Below are positions 8,751 to 17,165 of a DNA stretch of 35,558 nucleotides, piece after piece; positions within the stretch are counted from its first letter, which is position 1; each line of letters opens with the position of its first letter. The notes below the pieces were generated by a model. It had not been told where the DNA came from and ran no database searches. It saw only the letters and a program-made list of their open reading frames with translations. The position numbers were made by a program, and so were the translations under genes. The stretch is from Hyphomicrobiales bacterium (GTDB taxonomy: Bacteria; Pseudomonadota; Alphaproteobacteria; Rhizobiales; Rhizobiaceae), in the NCBI GenBank assembly GCA_900472295.1, contig UCIA01000027.1, forward strand, positions 34,946-70,503, written 5' to 3'.

Positions 8751-8808
8751 AACAGAGTATCGGAAGACAGCGCTCCAGGTGATATCCTCCCAAGGACCGG
8801 ACCGCGCG

Positions 8809-8842
8809 GGGGCGCCAGCCAAAGACTGGCGCCCCTTCATTT
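8809..8842 (+). terminator. Rho-independent-like terminator after the sugar transporter genes
   Basis: GGGGCGCCAG (8809-8818) and CTGGCGCCCC (8826-8835) form a perfect 10-base-pair GC-rich stem with a 7-base loop. It is followed by TTCATTT, a short, interrupted T tract. It lies 59 bases after the ATPase stop and before the dehydrogenase gene, so it may terminate or attenuate. Confidence 0.65.
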
Positions 8843-8876
8843 CAGACGGCCGGCGGTTGGAGCAGAGGGACCGACG

Positions 8877-9641
8877 ATGAAACTATTCGATCTTCACGGA
8901 GACGTGGCGCTGGTGACCGGCGCCGGCAGCGGCATCGGGCAAGCGATCGCCATTGGACTGGCCGAAGCCGGCGCCGATGTCGTGTGTTTCGGCCATACCT
9001 CCAAGGGCGGGCTGGACGAGACGGCGCACAAGATTTCGGCGCTTGGCCGCAAGGCGCTGGTGCTGACCGGCACGGTGACGTCCGAGGCTGACCTTGCGGC
9101 GGCAATCGAGCGCACCGAAAAAGAGCTCGGCGCGCTGACCATCGCCGTCAACAATGCCGGCATTGCAGGCGCCGAGGCGGCCGAGACGCTGTCGCTGGAG
9201 AAGTGGCAGAAAATCTACGACGTCAATGTCAGCGGCGTGTTCCTGTCCTGCCAGGCTGAGGCGCGCGCCATGCTTTCGCGGCGCAAAGGCTCGATCGTCA
9301 ACATCGCCTCGATGTCGGGTTCGATCGTCAATCGCGGCCTGACCCAGGCGCATTACAATTCGTCGAAGGCGGCGGTCATCCACATGTCGAAGAGCCTCGC
9401 CATGGAATGGGCCGATCGCGGCCTGCGCGTCAATGTGGTGAGCCCCGGCTACACGCTGACGCCGATGAACAAGCGGCCTGAGGTCGCCGAACAGATCAAG
9501 ATTTTCGAGCGCGACACACCAATGGGACGCATGGCGACGCCGGAAGAAATGGTCGGCCCAACCGTGTTCCTGGCCAGCCGCGCCGCGAGTTACGTCACCG
9601 GCATCGACCTGATCGTCGATGGCGGCTTTGTCTGCTGGTAG
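8877..9641 (+). CDS. Short-chain dehydrogenase/reductase, polyol or ketose type
   Basis: This 254-residue classical SDR has the cofactor motif TGAGSGIG at residues 14-21, the NNAG segment (92-95), and a catalytic triad visible as S147, Y160 and K164 (YNSSK). Its C-terminus ends DGGFVCW, resembling xylulose/sorbose-reductase and tetritol-dehydrogenase-like SDRs. It probably interconverts a polyol and a ketose with NAD(P) in the cytoplasm. It sits just after the transporter terminator and 12 bases ahead of a second SDR, so the two are likely cotranscribed. With the FGGY kinase, a route of polyol oxidation followed by ketose phosphorylation is reasonable but inferred. The exact substrate cannot be named. 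Confidence 0.85.
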   Translation: MKLFDLHGDVALVTGAGSGIGQAIAIGLAEAGADVVCFGHTSKGGLDETAHKISALGRKALVLTGTVTSEADLAAAIERTEKELGALTIAVNNAGIAGAEAAETLSLEKWQKIYDVNVSGVFLSCQAEARAMLSRRKGSIVNIASMSGSIVNRGLTQAHYNSSKAAVIHMSKSLAMEWADRGLRVNVVSPGYTLTPMNKRPEVAEQIKIFERDTPMGRMATPEEMVGPTVFLASRAASYVTGIDLIVDGGFVCW

Positions 9642-9653
9642 GAGAAGAGAAAA

Positions 9654-10439
9654 TTGCAGAAGCGTTTTGAAGGCAAGACGGCGGTCATTACCGGAGCCAG
9701 CGGCGGCATCGGCGCGGCTATGGCGAAGCGCTTCGCCGAGGAAGGTGCCGCGGTCGTGGTCAGCGCCATCGATGCCCGCGTCGACGAGGTTGCCGCCACA
9801 CTGAAAGCGACGGGCGCCAAGGTCGCGTCTATGCGCATGGACGTGACCAAAAAGGACGATGTCACAGCGCTTTACGATCTCGCCGAGAAGGAATTCGGCC
9901 GCGTCGACATTTCGGTGCAGAATGCCGGCGTCATCACCATCGCCCGGATCGAGGCGATGACCGAGGCCGAGTGGGACAAGGTGATGGCCGTCAACACCAA
10001 GGGCGTGTTCCTGTGCTGCCAGGAAGCGATCGCGCGCATCCGCAAGCATGGCGACGGCGGAAGGCTGATCAACACGGCGTCGGGCCAGGCGCGGCAGGGT
10101 TTTATCTACACCCCGCATTACGCGGCCTCGAAATTCGGCGTCGTCGGCATCACCCAGAGCCTGGCCAAGGAAGTGGCCAAGGAGAAGATCACTGTCAACG
10201 CCATCTGCCCCGGCATTATCGACACCGACATGTGGGCCTACAATGACGCAGCCTGGGGCAAGCTGATGGGCGACTACAAGCCCGGCGAGTTGATGGCCGA
10301 ATGGGTGAAGAACATTCCGATGGGCCGCGCCGGCAGCGGCGAGGACGTGTCCGGTCTGGTCAGTTTCCTCGCCAGCAACGACGCCACCTACATCACCGGC
10401 CAGACCATCAATGTCGATGGCGGCCTGATCATGTCGTGA
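9654..10439 (+). CDS. Second short-chain dehydrogenase/reductase (sorbitol/butanediol dehydrogenase-like)
   Basis: This 261-residue SDR has TGASGGIG at residues 13-20, QNAG at 89-92, and catalytic S143, Y156 and K160 (YAASK), and ends NVDGGLIMS. It resembles SmoS-type sorbitol dehydrogenases and butanediol dehydrogenase-like SDRs. The start is a TTG at 9654, supported by GGAGAAGAG directly upstream, overlapping the end of the preceding gene. Two neighbouring SDRs suggest either two successive oxidations or different stereoisomers entering one pathway. A perfect hairpin follows the stop at once, closing the region 1 gene set. Substrate unknown. Confidence 0.85.
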   Translation: MQKRFEGKTAVITGASGGIGAAMAKRFAEEGAAVVVSAIDARVDEVAATLKATGAKVASMRMDVTKKDDVTALYDLAEKEFGRVDISVQNAGVITIARIEAMTEAEWDKVMAVNTKGVFLCCQEAIARIRKHGDGGRLINTASGQARQGFIYTPHYAASKFGVVGITQSLAKEVAKEKITVNAICPGIIDTDMWAYNDAAWGKLMGDYKPGELMAEWVKNIPMGRAGSGEDVSGLVSFLASNDATYITGQTINVDGGLIMS

Positions 10440-10440
10440 G

Positions 10441-10459
10441 GCCAACCTTGGCGGTTGGC
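10441..10459 (+). terminator. Hairpin after the SDR genes, possible terminator
   Basis: GCCAACC (10441-10447) and GGTTGGC (10453-10459) form a perfect 7-base-pair stem with a 5-base loop, starting two bases after the SDR stop codon. There is no T tract, so intrinsic termination is uncertain. Confidence 0.45.
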
Positions 10460-10860
10460 AATCGACCAGTCTGAAATTCAGCTGCGCACCGGCATCAGCC
10501 ATTGCGCCGCATGAACGTTGGTATATATAATTTCATCCCATGAAACGGCTTTGGCGGGGATGGGGCTCGCCGGCCGAGATCATGGGACCTCGATGGCTCA
10601 CATGTCTCAGAGCGCCGCCGAAGCGGCGATCGATCCGCTGACGATTGCTCGCGCAGCAATCCGTCCGGCGCCATGACGCGAGCCTATCCAGCATCGAACC
10701 ACCACCAGATTCAGCACCATTTCGCCTGCGCCGGCTCTAGCCTCCGCATTTGCCTGGTGCGAACAAGCTTGCGCAACGACCCGCCTTTCCAACACAATCA
10801 AGAAAAGACGCAAGAAGGGAACGACTAAGAATTTCCACATGGTTTGACAGGAGAACAAGC
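10460..10860 (+). promoter_or_regulatory. Upstream region and long leader of the TMAO-type transporter operon
   Basis: This 400-base stretch holds no convincing gene. A consensus-like -10, TATAAT, lies at 10526-10531 without a good -35, and it abuts a palindrome TTTCAT-CCC-ATGAAA (10531-10545) that could bind a regulator. If this is the promoter, the leader is about 320 bases. It contains CGCCGC-CGAA-GCGGCG (10613-10628) and GATTGCT-CGCGC-AGCAATC (10643-10661) hairpins. I recognise no known riboswitch. A ribosome site (AGGAGA) precedes the ATG at 10861. Confidence 0.4.
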
Positions 10861-11835
10861 ATGTCATTTCGAAGTGTGATTTCTAACCTATCAATGGGAG
10901 CCTTCGCGCTTGCCGCCGCAAGTGCGCTTACATCACCTGCCTACGCAGCAGCGCCTGAATCCAACGATCCGATCAAGATCGCGCTGTTCGACTGGACGAG
11001 CGTCAATCTCAACGCCAAGATCCTTGGCGGCATCCTCGAAAAGCTCGGCTACACGGTCGAATATCCGACCGCCGACTACCTCTCCAGCCTGACCACCGGC
11101 CTGACCAATGGCGACATCGATGTCGGCATGGAATTCTGGGACACGACGGCCGGCGAAGCCATGAAGGCTTCCGACGCCACCGGCCAGACCGAGCGGCTGG
11201 GCAAGCTCGGGCCGAAAGCCAAGGAAGAATGGTGGTTTCCCGAATACATGAAGGAGAAATGCCCTGGCCTGCCCAATTGGGAAGCGCTCAAGGACCCGAA
11301 ATGCGCCGAGGCTTTCTCGACGGCGGAGACCGCGCCGAAGGGCCGCTATCTCGGCGGCCCGGTGACCTGGGAAGGCTTTGACGACGAGCGTGTCGAGGCG
11401 CTGAAGCTGCCCTTCACCGTCATCCATGCCGGCACCGACGCGGCGATGTTCGCCGAACTGGACTCGGCCTATCAGCGCAAGGCGCCGATCATGCTGTGGA
11501 TCTATTCGCCGCACTGGGCGCCGGCGAAATACAAGGGTGAGTGGGTCGAATTCCCGGAATACACGCCCGAGTGCTACACCGACCCGAAATGGGGTTCCAA
11601 CCCTGATGCCAAGTACGATTGCGGCAAGCCGCATGGCGAGATCTGGAAATACTCCTGGTCCGGCATGAAGGACAAATGGCCGGTCGCCTACAAGGTGGCC
11701 AAGGCCTACACGGTCGACACCGATGAGCTCAACAAGATGAGTGGCGAGATCGATCTCGGCGGCAAGACGCCGGAAGAGGTCGCCGCCGCCTGGATCGCCG
11801 CCCACGAAGCCGACTGGAAAGCCTGGGCGCAGTAA
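10861..11835 (+). CDS. tmoX: TmoX-like trimethylamine N-oxide / quaternary amine ABC substrate-binding protein
   Basis: This 324-residue periplasmic protein has a signal peptide (MSFRSVISN then an Ala-rich core) cleaved probably after AYA at residue 29. The mature part is an OpuAC/ProX-type binding domain rich in Trp and Tyr, as expected for an aromatic cage holding a methylated ammonium or N-oxide group. Such proteins bind glycine betaine, choline, carnitine or, in the TmoX group, TMAO. ATG at 10861 was chosen for the AGGAGA site and the signal peptide; upstream in-frame starts back to 10750 lack both. The following ATPase and fused permease and the convergent trimethylamine monooxygenase support a TMAO importer. 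Choline or betaine uptake is the main alternative. Confidence 0.78.
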   Translation: MSFRSVISNLSMGAFALAAASALTSPAYAAAPESNDPIKIALFDWTSVNLNAKILGGILEKLGYTVEYPTADYLSSLTTGLTNGDIDVGMEFWDTTAGEAMKASDATGQTERLGKLGPKAKEEWWFPEYMKEKCPGLPNWEALKDPKCAEAFSTAETAPKGRYLGGPVTWEGFDDERVEALKLPFTVIHAGTDAAMFAELDSAYQRKAPIMLWIYSPHWAPAKYKGEWVEFPEYTPECYTDPKWGSNPDAKYDCGKPHGEIWKYSWSGMKDKWPVAYKVAKAYTVDTDELNKMSGEIDLGGKTPEEVAAAWIAAHEADWKAWAQ

Positions 11836-11853
11836 TCGTTCCGACTGGAAGCC

Positions 11854-11878
11854 GGACTCGGCCGTTACGGCCGGGTCC
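11854..11878 (+). other. Stem-loop between binding-protein and ATPase genes
   Basis: GGACTCGGCC (11854-11863) and GGCCGGGTCC (11869-11878) pair over 10 bases with one G-T wobble and a 5-base loop. There is no T tract. This is the usual place for a hairpin that stabilises the upstream binding-protein message while letting some transcription continue. Confidence 0.55.
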
Positions 11879-11906
11879 ATATCTCCATTTCCATAGGGAA
11901 CATTGG

Positions 11907-12986
11907 ATGACGGAAGCGACTGAACCGCAGGCCGCTGGTGCGCCGAAGGATGCGCGGCCGATAAAGCTTGCCTGCCGCAATGTCTGGAAATTGTTCGGAT
12001 CGGGCGCCGCGAACTTTATTCGCGAGCGCGACGGCAAGGCCAGCATGGCGGATATCGCTGCTGCCGGACTGGTCGGCGCGGTGCGCGCCGTCGATCTCGA
12101 AATACGCCAGGGCGAGATCTTCATCATCATGGGCCTGTCCGGCTCCGGCAAGTCGACGCTGGTGCGCTGCATGTCCAGGCTGGTCGAGCCGACCCATGGC
12201 AAGGTCGAATTCGAAGGCAACGATCTGCTCAAGATTTCCGATGCGGCGCTTATCGAATTGCGGCGCCATCGCATGGGCATGGTGTTCCAGAATTTTGCGC
12301 TGCTGCCGCATCTCAATGTGCTGGACAACATCGCCTTTCCGCTCAGCATACAGGGCCAGGACCGGCCGACGCGCGAAGCAAGGGCGCGCGAGGTGATCGA
12401 ACTCGTCGGCTTGCGCGGACGCGAGCATTTTTATCCGCGCGAACTCTCCGGCGGCCAGCAGCAGCGCGTCGGCATTGCCCGCAGCCTCGCGACCAAGCCG
12501 GAGATCTGGTTCCTCGACGAGCCGTTCTCTGCGCTCGACCCGCTGATCCGCCGCGAGATGCAGGACGAGCTGATGCGGCTGCAGACGATGCTGCACAAGA
12601 CCATCGTCTTCATCACCCATGATTTCGACGAGGCAATCCGGCTGGCCGACCGCGTCGCCATCATGAAGGATGGCGAGGTCATCCAGATCGGCACGCCGGA
12701 GCAGCTGGTGGTCAATCCGGCGACCGACTATGTCGCCGAGTTCACCCGCGATGTCGACCGCGCCAAGGTGATTTCCGCGCGCAGTCTGATGCGCGCCTTG
12801 GACGGGTCCGAGCATGGCGGAACGGTTTCGCCGGAAGCTAAGATCGCCAGCTTCTCGGCCAGCATCGTCGCCTCGGGCAAACCGTTCGCCGTGGTCAACG
12901 GCACCGGCAAGCCGATCGGCGAGGTGACGCCGCAAGCGGTCATCGAATTGCTGGCCGGCATCGACAGGCCAAGAGCCAGCACATGA
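11907..12986 (+). CDS. tmoW: TmoW-like ABC transporter ATP-binding protein (ProV family)
   Basis: This 359-residue protein has Walker A GLSGSGKST at residues 76-84, Q-loop Q128, signature LSGGQQQR at 180-187, and Walker B WFLDEP at 201-206. The insertion between the N-terminus and the ATPase core (about 30-60, GSGAANFIRERDGK) is typical of quaternary-amine (ProV/OpuAA) ATPases. The C-terminal 80 residues resemble the CBS-like regulatory tail of these proteins. It should power import by the fused permease that starts inside its last codons (ATGA overlap at 12983). Family certain; the TMAO assignment rests on the neighbours. Confidence 0.82.
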   Translation: MTEATEPQAAGAPKDARPIKLACRNVWKLFGSGAANFIRERDGKASMADIAAAGLVGAVRAVDLEIRQGEIFIIMGLSGSGKSTLVRCMSRLVEPTHGKVEFEGNDLLKISDAALIELRRHRMGMVFQNFALLPHLNVLDNIAFPLSIQGQDRPTREARAREVIELVGLRGREHFYPRELSGGQQQRVGIARSLATKPEIWFLDEPFSALDPLIRREMQDELMRLQTMLHKTIVFITHDFDEAIRLADRVAIMKDGEVIQIGTPEQLVVNPATDYVAEFTRDVDRAKVISARSLMRALDGSEHGGTVSPEAKIASFSASIVASGKPFAVVNGTGKPIGEVTPQAVIELLAGIDRPRAST

Positions 12987-14962
12987 CGGTGACGGCAAGC
13001 GCCCGCGAGATAAGACCGCCGGTTCAGCGCTGGCTGCTGGTCTGGGCGGCAGCCCTTGCCGCCGTGCTGGTGGTGTTCCTGCTGCAGGAGAGGCTGCCCT
13101 GGGCCGTCAACTATCCCACTGATGCGGTCATTCCCGTCGCCGACTGGGTCAGTACGCTGATGCGCTGGATCAAGACGAACTTTTCGTGGCTGACGCGCTC
13201 GATCACCGCGGTGCTCGGCGTTCCCCTCGATTTCGCGCTCAATCTGCTCGCCAAGAATTTCAAGATCGGCCACGGCGCGGATGCCTATGTCCTGCCGCGC
13301 CTGTCCTGGGTCGGCGTCTGCGCTGCAGCCTTCATAGCCGGGCATGCCGCCGGCGGCCGGAAACTCGGCCTGCTGGTCGGCGGCTGCTTCCTCTACATCG
13401 CGCTGTTCGGCCAATGGACCAGCGCCATGCTGACGCTGGCGCTGATTTCCATCGCGGTGCCGTTCTGTATCGTCACCGGCCTGTTCGCCGGCATCTGGGC
13501 GTGGCGCAAGCCATGGGCGGAAAAGCTGATCGTCTCCCCTGCCCTCGATTTGATGCAGACCATCCCGACCTTCGCCTACCTCATCCCGATGCTGCTTCTG
13601 TTCGGCAACAGCCCGGTCTCGGCGATGATCGCCACCGCCATTTTCGCCACGCCGCCGATGGTGCGGGCAACCATGCTCGGCCTGTCGCGGGTACCGTCGG
13701 AGATCGACGATTTCTCAGAGATGGCCGGCTGCACGGCGCGGCAGAAACTGTGGCGGGTGCTGCTGCCCTCGGCGCGGCCGACACTGATGGTGGGTGTCAA
13801 CCAGGTGATCATGCTGGCGCTCAACATGGTGATCATCGCCTCGATGATCGGCGCCGGCGGCCTCGGCTACGACGTGCTGCTGGCGCTGCGCGCGCTGAAG
13901 GTCGGCGAGGCAATGGAAGCCGGCCTTGCCATCGTCGCGCTGGCCATCGCGCTTGACCGGCTGAGCCAGGCCATCGCGCGCAAGCAGGCGAAGGGCCACG
14001 TCCATCAAGAAGCGAACCAGAGCTTCTGGCGGCGCTATCCCAACCTGTCGCTGGCCATCGTCATCCTTATCGTGACAACGCTGCTCGGCCTCTTCGTGCC
14101 GGCCTTCGCGGCGGTGCCGAAGGCGATCACTTTCACCACCGCGCCTTTGTGGAAAGCTGCCGTGAGCTGGGTGACGATCAACTTCTTCGACGTCATCGAA
14201 GCGTTTCGCGTGGCGCTGATCCTCAATGTGCTGAACCCGCTGCGCGCCTTTTGCGAAGGTTTTCCGTGGCTGGGCGCGGTGGCCCTGCTCGGCCTTGCCG
14301 GTTACCAGCTTGGCGGCTTGCGTCTTGCCGCCCTGGTCGCGGCGCTGACCGCCTTCTGCGCCGTCACTGGTCTCTGGGAAAAGACCATGGCGACGGTCTA
14401 TCTCTGCGGCATCTCGGCCTTCATCGCCTGCCTGATCGGCATCCCGATCGGCCTGATGGCCGCGCGCAGCGACCGCTTCGAAAAGATCGTCACGCCCATC
14501 ATCGACACGCTGCAGGTGCTGCCGTCCTTCTGCTTCATCATCCCGGTGGTGATGCTGTTCCGGGTCGGCGACGTCACCGCCATGATCGCCACGGTCGCCT
14601 TCGCCGTGGTGCCGGCGATCCGCTACACCAATCATGGCATCCGGCAAGTGCCGCCGGCGCTGATCGAGGCGGCGAAAGTTTCGGGCTGCACGCCGCGCCA
14701 GACCTTCTTTCGCGTGCAACTGCCGCTGGCGCTTCCCGAAATCATGCTGGGCGTCAACCAGACGATCCTGATGGCGCTGGCGATGATTATCATCTGCGCC
14801 ATGGTCGGCACGCGCGATCTCGGCCAGGAGGTGTTCATCGCGCTGTCGAAAGCCGATTCCGGACGCGGCATTGTCGCGGGCCTCGCCATCGCCTTCATCG
14901 GCATCGTCGCCGACAGGCTGTTCAATGCCTGGACGGCGAAGGCTCGCGCGAGACTGGGATAA
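12983..14962 (+). CDS. tmoV: TmoV-like ABC permease with two fused ProW-type domains
   Basis: This 659-residue integral membrane protein contains two complete BPD_transp_1 domains in one chain. Each half has its own ATPase-contact EAA-type loop: EMAGCTARQKLWRVLLP in the first and KVSGCTPRQTFFRVQLP in the second. Each is followed by a matching VNQ segment and membrane helices. Most ProW-type permeases are single-domain homodimers, so the fusion makes an obligate pseudo-heterodimer. It overlaps the ATPase gene by ATGA, implying translational coupling, and ends six bases before an unknown gene. It should import TMAO or a related methylated amine with the two preceding gene products. Confidence 0.85.
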   Translation: MTVTASAREIRPPVQRWLLVWAAALAAVLVVFLLQERLPWAVNYPTDAVIPVADWVSTLMRWIKTNFSWLTRSITAVLGVPLDFALNLLAKNFKIGHGADAYVLPRLSWVGVCAAAFIAGHAAGGRKLGLLVGGCFLYIALFGQWTSAMLTLALISIAVPFCIVTGLFAGIWAWRKPWAEKLIVSPALDLMQTIPTFAYLIPMLLLFGNSPVSAMIATAIFATPPMVRATMLGLSRVPSEIDDFSEMAGCTARQKLWRVLLPSARPTLMVGVNQVIMLALNMVIIASMIGAGGLGYDVLLALRALKVGEAMEAGLAIVALAIALDRLSQAIARKQAKGHVHQEANQSFWRRYPNLSLAIVILIVTTLLGLFVPAFAAVPKAITFTTAPLWKAAVSWVTINFFDVIEAFRVALILNVLNPLRAFCEGFPWLGAVALLGLAGYQLGGLRLAALVAALTAFCAVTGLWEKTMATVYLCGISAFIACLIGIPIGLMAARSDRFEKIVTPIIDTLQVLPSFCFIIPVVMLFRVGDVTAMIATVAFAVVPAIRYTNHGIRQVPPALIEAAKVSGCTPRQTFFRVQLPLALPEIMLGVNQTILMALAMIIICAMVGTRDLGQEVFIALSKADSGRGIVAGLAIAFIGIVADRLFNAWTAKARARLG

Positions 14963-14968
14963 CACCGA

Positions 14969-15769
14969 ATGTCCGAGCCGGACGCTCCACCTTTTTCAGT
15001 TCTCGTTTTCGATATGGCCAGGACCGGCGAACCGGATGGCGAGCATGTGGTTTCCGGTTTCGAGACGCTGGAGGCGGCAACGGCCTATGCCATTGCGCGT
15101 GTTCGCGCCTCGGTGGAAGAACTGCGCAAGCCCGGCATAGCGGCCGCAGAGCTTCGGCAGATCTGGCACATTTATGGCGAAGACTGTTCGGTGCTGAATG
15201 CCAATGTGCGCGGCAGCGATCTGCTCGACGAGTTTATCGCGACGCCGGCGACACCGGCCGAGTGCAACTGGCAGGTTCTGGCGCCAAGGCTGCGCCGCTT
15301 CCGCGCCACGCTGCTCATCTCCAACGACAACAACGAATCCATCTGGACGGGCGGCGTTTTCCGTTCCACCTACAGGCTGTCGCGGGACGGCCTGCTGGAG
15401 CGTTTTCGTGACGATGCGATTGCCGCCTTCAAGGCCAAAGGCATCGCACCGGCGGTGCCGACGAAAATCCATGTCGCCCACCATTTCGAGCTTCCCGACC
15501 CGCCCTATCCGCCGCCGGGCGCCGCGCTGCGGTCCTGGAAGGTCGAGATCGAATTCGTCTGCCACGATGTGAAGTTTGGCGCCAACGCCAACGGCGTCTT
15601 CGCCTGGCCGGACGAGCCGACCGGCTGGGCGCTCAACACCATGACCTCGCTGCTGATGGCCGACATGCTGGCGTGGCGCGGCGATGGCCCGGACTATGTC
15701 AACTACAGCGACTTGATCTCCGTCAAGGTGACCGAGACCGACGCACCTGCCGACTATCCGCTGGATTGA
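14969..15769 (+). CDS. Conserved-looking cytoplasmic protein of unknown function in the TMAO-transporter operon
   Basis: I do not recognise this 266-residue protein. It has no signal peptide or membrane segment. An N-terminal part of about 90 residues (DGEHVVSGFETLEAATAYA, WHIYGEDCSVLN) is followed by a second part with VAHHFELPDPPYPPP and WKVEIEFVCHDVKFGANANG. Three cysteines (73, 99, 198) and a His pair (171-172) are candidate metal or redox ligands. It starts six bases after the fused permease, so it is surely in the same operon, and it converges on tmm with only six bases between stops. This placement suggests a role in TMAO handling. It shows no obvious similarity to the TMAO demethylase Tdm. 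Function unknown; a real gene is very likely. Confidence 0.85.
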   Translation: MSEPDAPPFSVLVFDMARTGEPDGEHVVSGFETLEAATAYAIARVRASVEELRKPGIAAAELRQIWHIYGEDCSVLNANVRGSDLLDEFIATPATPAECNWQVLAPRLRRFRATLLISNDNNESIWTGGVFRSTYRLSRDGLLERFRDDAIAAFKAKGIAPAVPTKIHVAHHFELPDPPYPPPGAALRSWKVEIEFVCHDVKFGANANGVFAWPDEPTGWALNTMTSLLMADMLAWRGDGPDYVNYSDLISVKVTETDAPADYPLD

Positions 15770-15775
15770 AGCGAC

Positions 15776-17134
15776 CTACTCCGCCGCGACGCCTTTCACC
15801 TCGAGATAGCTCTCCATGGAGTCGTCCAGCGCCTGCAGCCACGGCGTATGGTGCAGCGGCGCCATGGTGCCGGTCATCAGCGAGCGATAGGCGTGATCGC
15901 GAAAACTCATAATGTCTTCCGCCTTGTGGTGCTCCCACTCCATGAAAGTCTGGTTGACCGCCTCGACGTCGAAGCCGGGATAGTCGGTCTGGTCCATCAA
16001 TTCCTTGGTGTAGTCGCCCTGGAACCAGATCATCTGCTCGGCGTCTTCCAACGTCTCTTCACGTGCGCGCCACTTGGCGCCGTGCTCGGCCATCGCCTGC
16101 ACCGACGGCAGCTTGATGCGGCCCATGATGACGTCGCGCGCAAACCAGGCCTGCGCGTCGAACATGTTGAAGGTGTAGAACTGGTCCTGCATGCCGATAT
16201 AAGACAGCTTCGGGTTCTTCTCCCAGACGACGCCTTCATAGAGGTCGAGCGGCCACATGCGGTTGGCGGTCTTGAGCTTCAGATCGTCGGTGAGGAAGGG
16301 GAAGGAATGCAGATAGCCGGTGCACAGGATGATGGCGTCGACATCCTTAGTGGTGCCGTCCTTGAAGTGCGCCGTCTTGCCGACGACCTTCTGCAGCAGC
16401 GGCACCTCTTTCCAGTTCTCCGGCCATTTGAAGCCCATCGGCTTGGAGCGGTAGCTGGAGGTGATCGATTTGGCGCCGTATTTGTAGCATTGCGAGCCGA
16501 TGTCCTCGGCCGAATAGGAGCGGCCGATGATCAATATGTCCTTGCCCTTGAACTCCATCGCGTCGCGGAAATCATGGCTGTGCAGGATGCGGCCGTTGAA
16601 GGTCGAGAAGCCTTCGAAATAGGGAACGTTGGGCACCGAGAAATGCCCTGAGGCGACGACGACATTGTCGAACTCTTCGGAATAGGTGACGTCGTTGCTG
16701 CGGTCATGCGCGGTGACGGTGAATTTCTTCGTCACATCCGAGAAGGTCACCATGCGCACCGGGCTGTTGAAGCGCACCCATTTGCGCAGGCCTGATTTCT
16801 CGACGCGGCCCTTGATGTAGTCCCACAAAACGGCGCGCGGCGGATAGGAGCCGATCGGACGGCCGAAATGTTCCTCGAATGTGTAGTCGGCGAATTCGAG
16901 GCATTCCTTCGGGCCGTTCGACCAGAGATAGCGGTACATCGAGCCATGGACGGGATCACCATGCTCGTCGAGGCCGGTGCGCCAGGTGTAGTTCCACAAC
17001 CCGCCCCAGTCGGACTGCTTTTCGAAGCAGACGATTTCGGGAATCGTGGCGCCCTTGTCTTCAGCCGATTTGAAAGCCCTGAGCTGGGCCAGGCCGGACG
17101 GCCCGGCTCCAATGACGGCAACGCGCGTGTTCAT
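15776..17134 (-). CDS. tmm: Trimethylamine monooxygenase (flavin-containing monooxygenase)
   Basis: This 452-residue FMO oxidises trimethylamine to TMAO using FAD, NADPH and oxygen. It has the FAD motif GAGPSG at residues 9-14, the FMO identifying sequence FNGRILHSHDF at 179-189, an NADPH-binding segment GRSYSAED at 204-211 with the Tyr at 207 characteristic of bacterial Tmm, and CTGY at 271-274. Length and sequence style match bacterial Tmm rather than Baeyer-Villiger enzymes. GGGAGG precedes the ATG on the minus strand. The gene is transcribed toward the TMAO-transporter operon from a gap shared with an XRE-cupin regulator, and lies near dimethylamine and methylamine genes. Activity on other tertiary amines or sulfides is possible. 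Confidence 0.92.
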   Translation of the reverse strand: MNTRVAVIGAGPSGLAQLRAFKSAEDKGATIPEIVCFEKQSDWGGLWNYTWRTGLDEHGDPVHGSMYRYLWSNGPKECLEFADYTFEEHFGRPIGSYPPRAVLWDYIKGRVEKSGLRKWVRFNSPVRMVTFSDVTKKFTVTAHDRSNDVTYSEEFDNVVVASGHFSVPNVPYFEGFSTFNGRILHSHDFRDAMEFKGKDILIIGRSYSAEDIGSQCYKYGAKSITSSYRSKPMGFKWPENWKEVPLLQKVVGKTAHFKDGTTKDVDAIILCTGYLHSFPFLTDDLKLKTANRMWPLDLYEGVVWEKNPKLSYIGMQDQFYTFNMFDAQAWFARDVIMGRIKLPSVQAMAEHGAKWRAREETLEDAEQMIWFQGDYTKELMDQTDYPGFDVEAVNQTFMEWEHHKAEDIMSFRDHAYRSLMTGTMAPLHHTPWLQALDDSMESYLEVKGVAAE

Positions 17135-17165
17135 GGCAGGCCTCCCGGTCTCATTTCAAGTTGAT

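Noticed and set aside
7209..8840. Long minus-strand open frame (543 codons) opposite the sugar ATPase gene
   Set aside because: It is antisense to a certain ABC ATPase, is rich in Arg, His, Asp and Gly as expected of a GC-rich shadow frame, and has no recognisable domain.
8883..10502. Minus-strand open frame of 539 codons opposite both SDR genes
   Set aside because: It spans two separate classical SDR genes and their junction, with shadow-type composition.
10546..10860. Known riboswitch class in the tmoX leader
   Set aside because: I could not match the hairpins to any riboswitch consensus. The leader remains only a structural curiosity.
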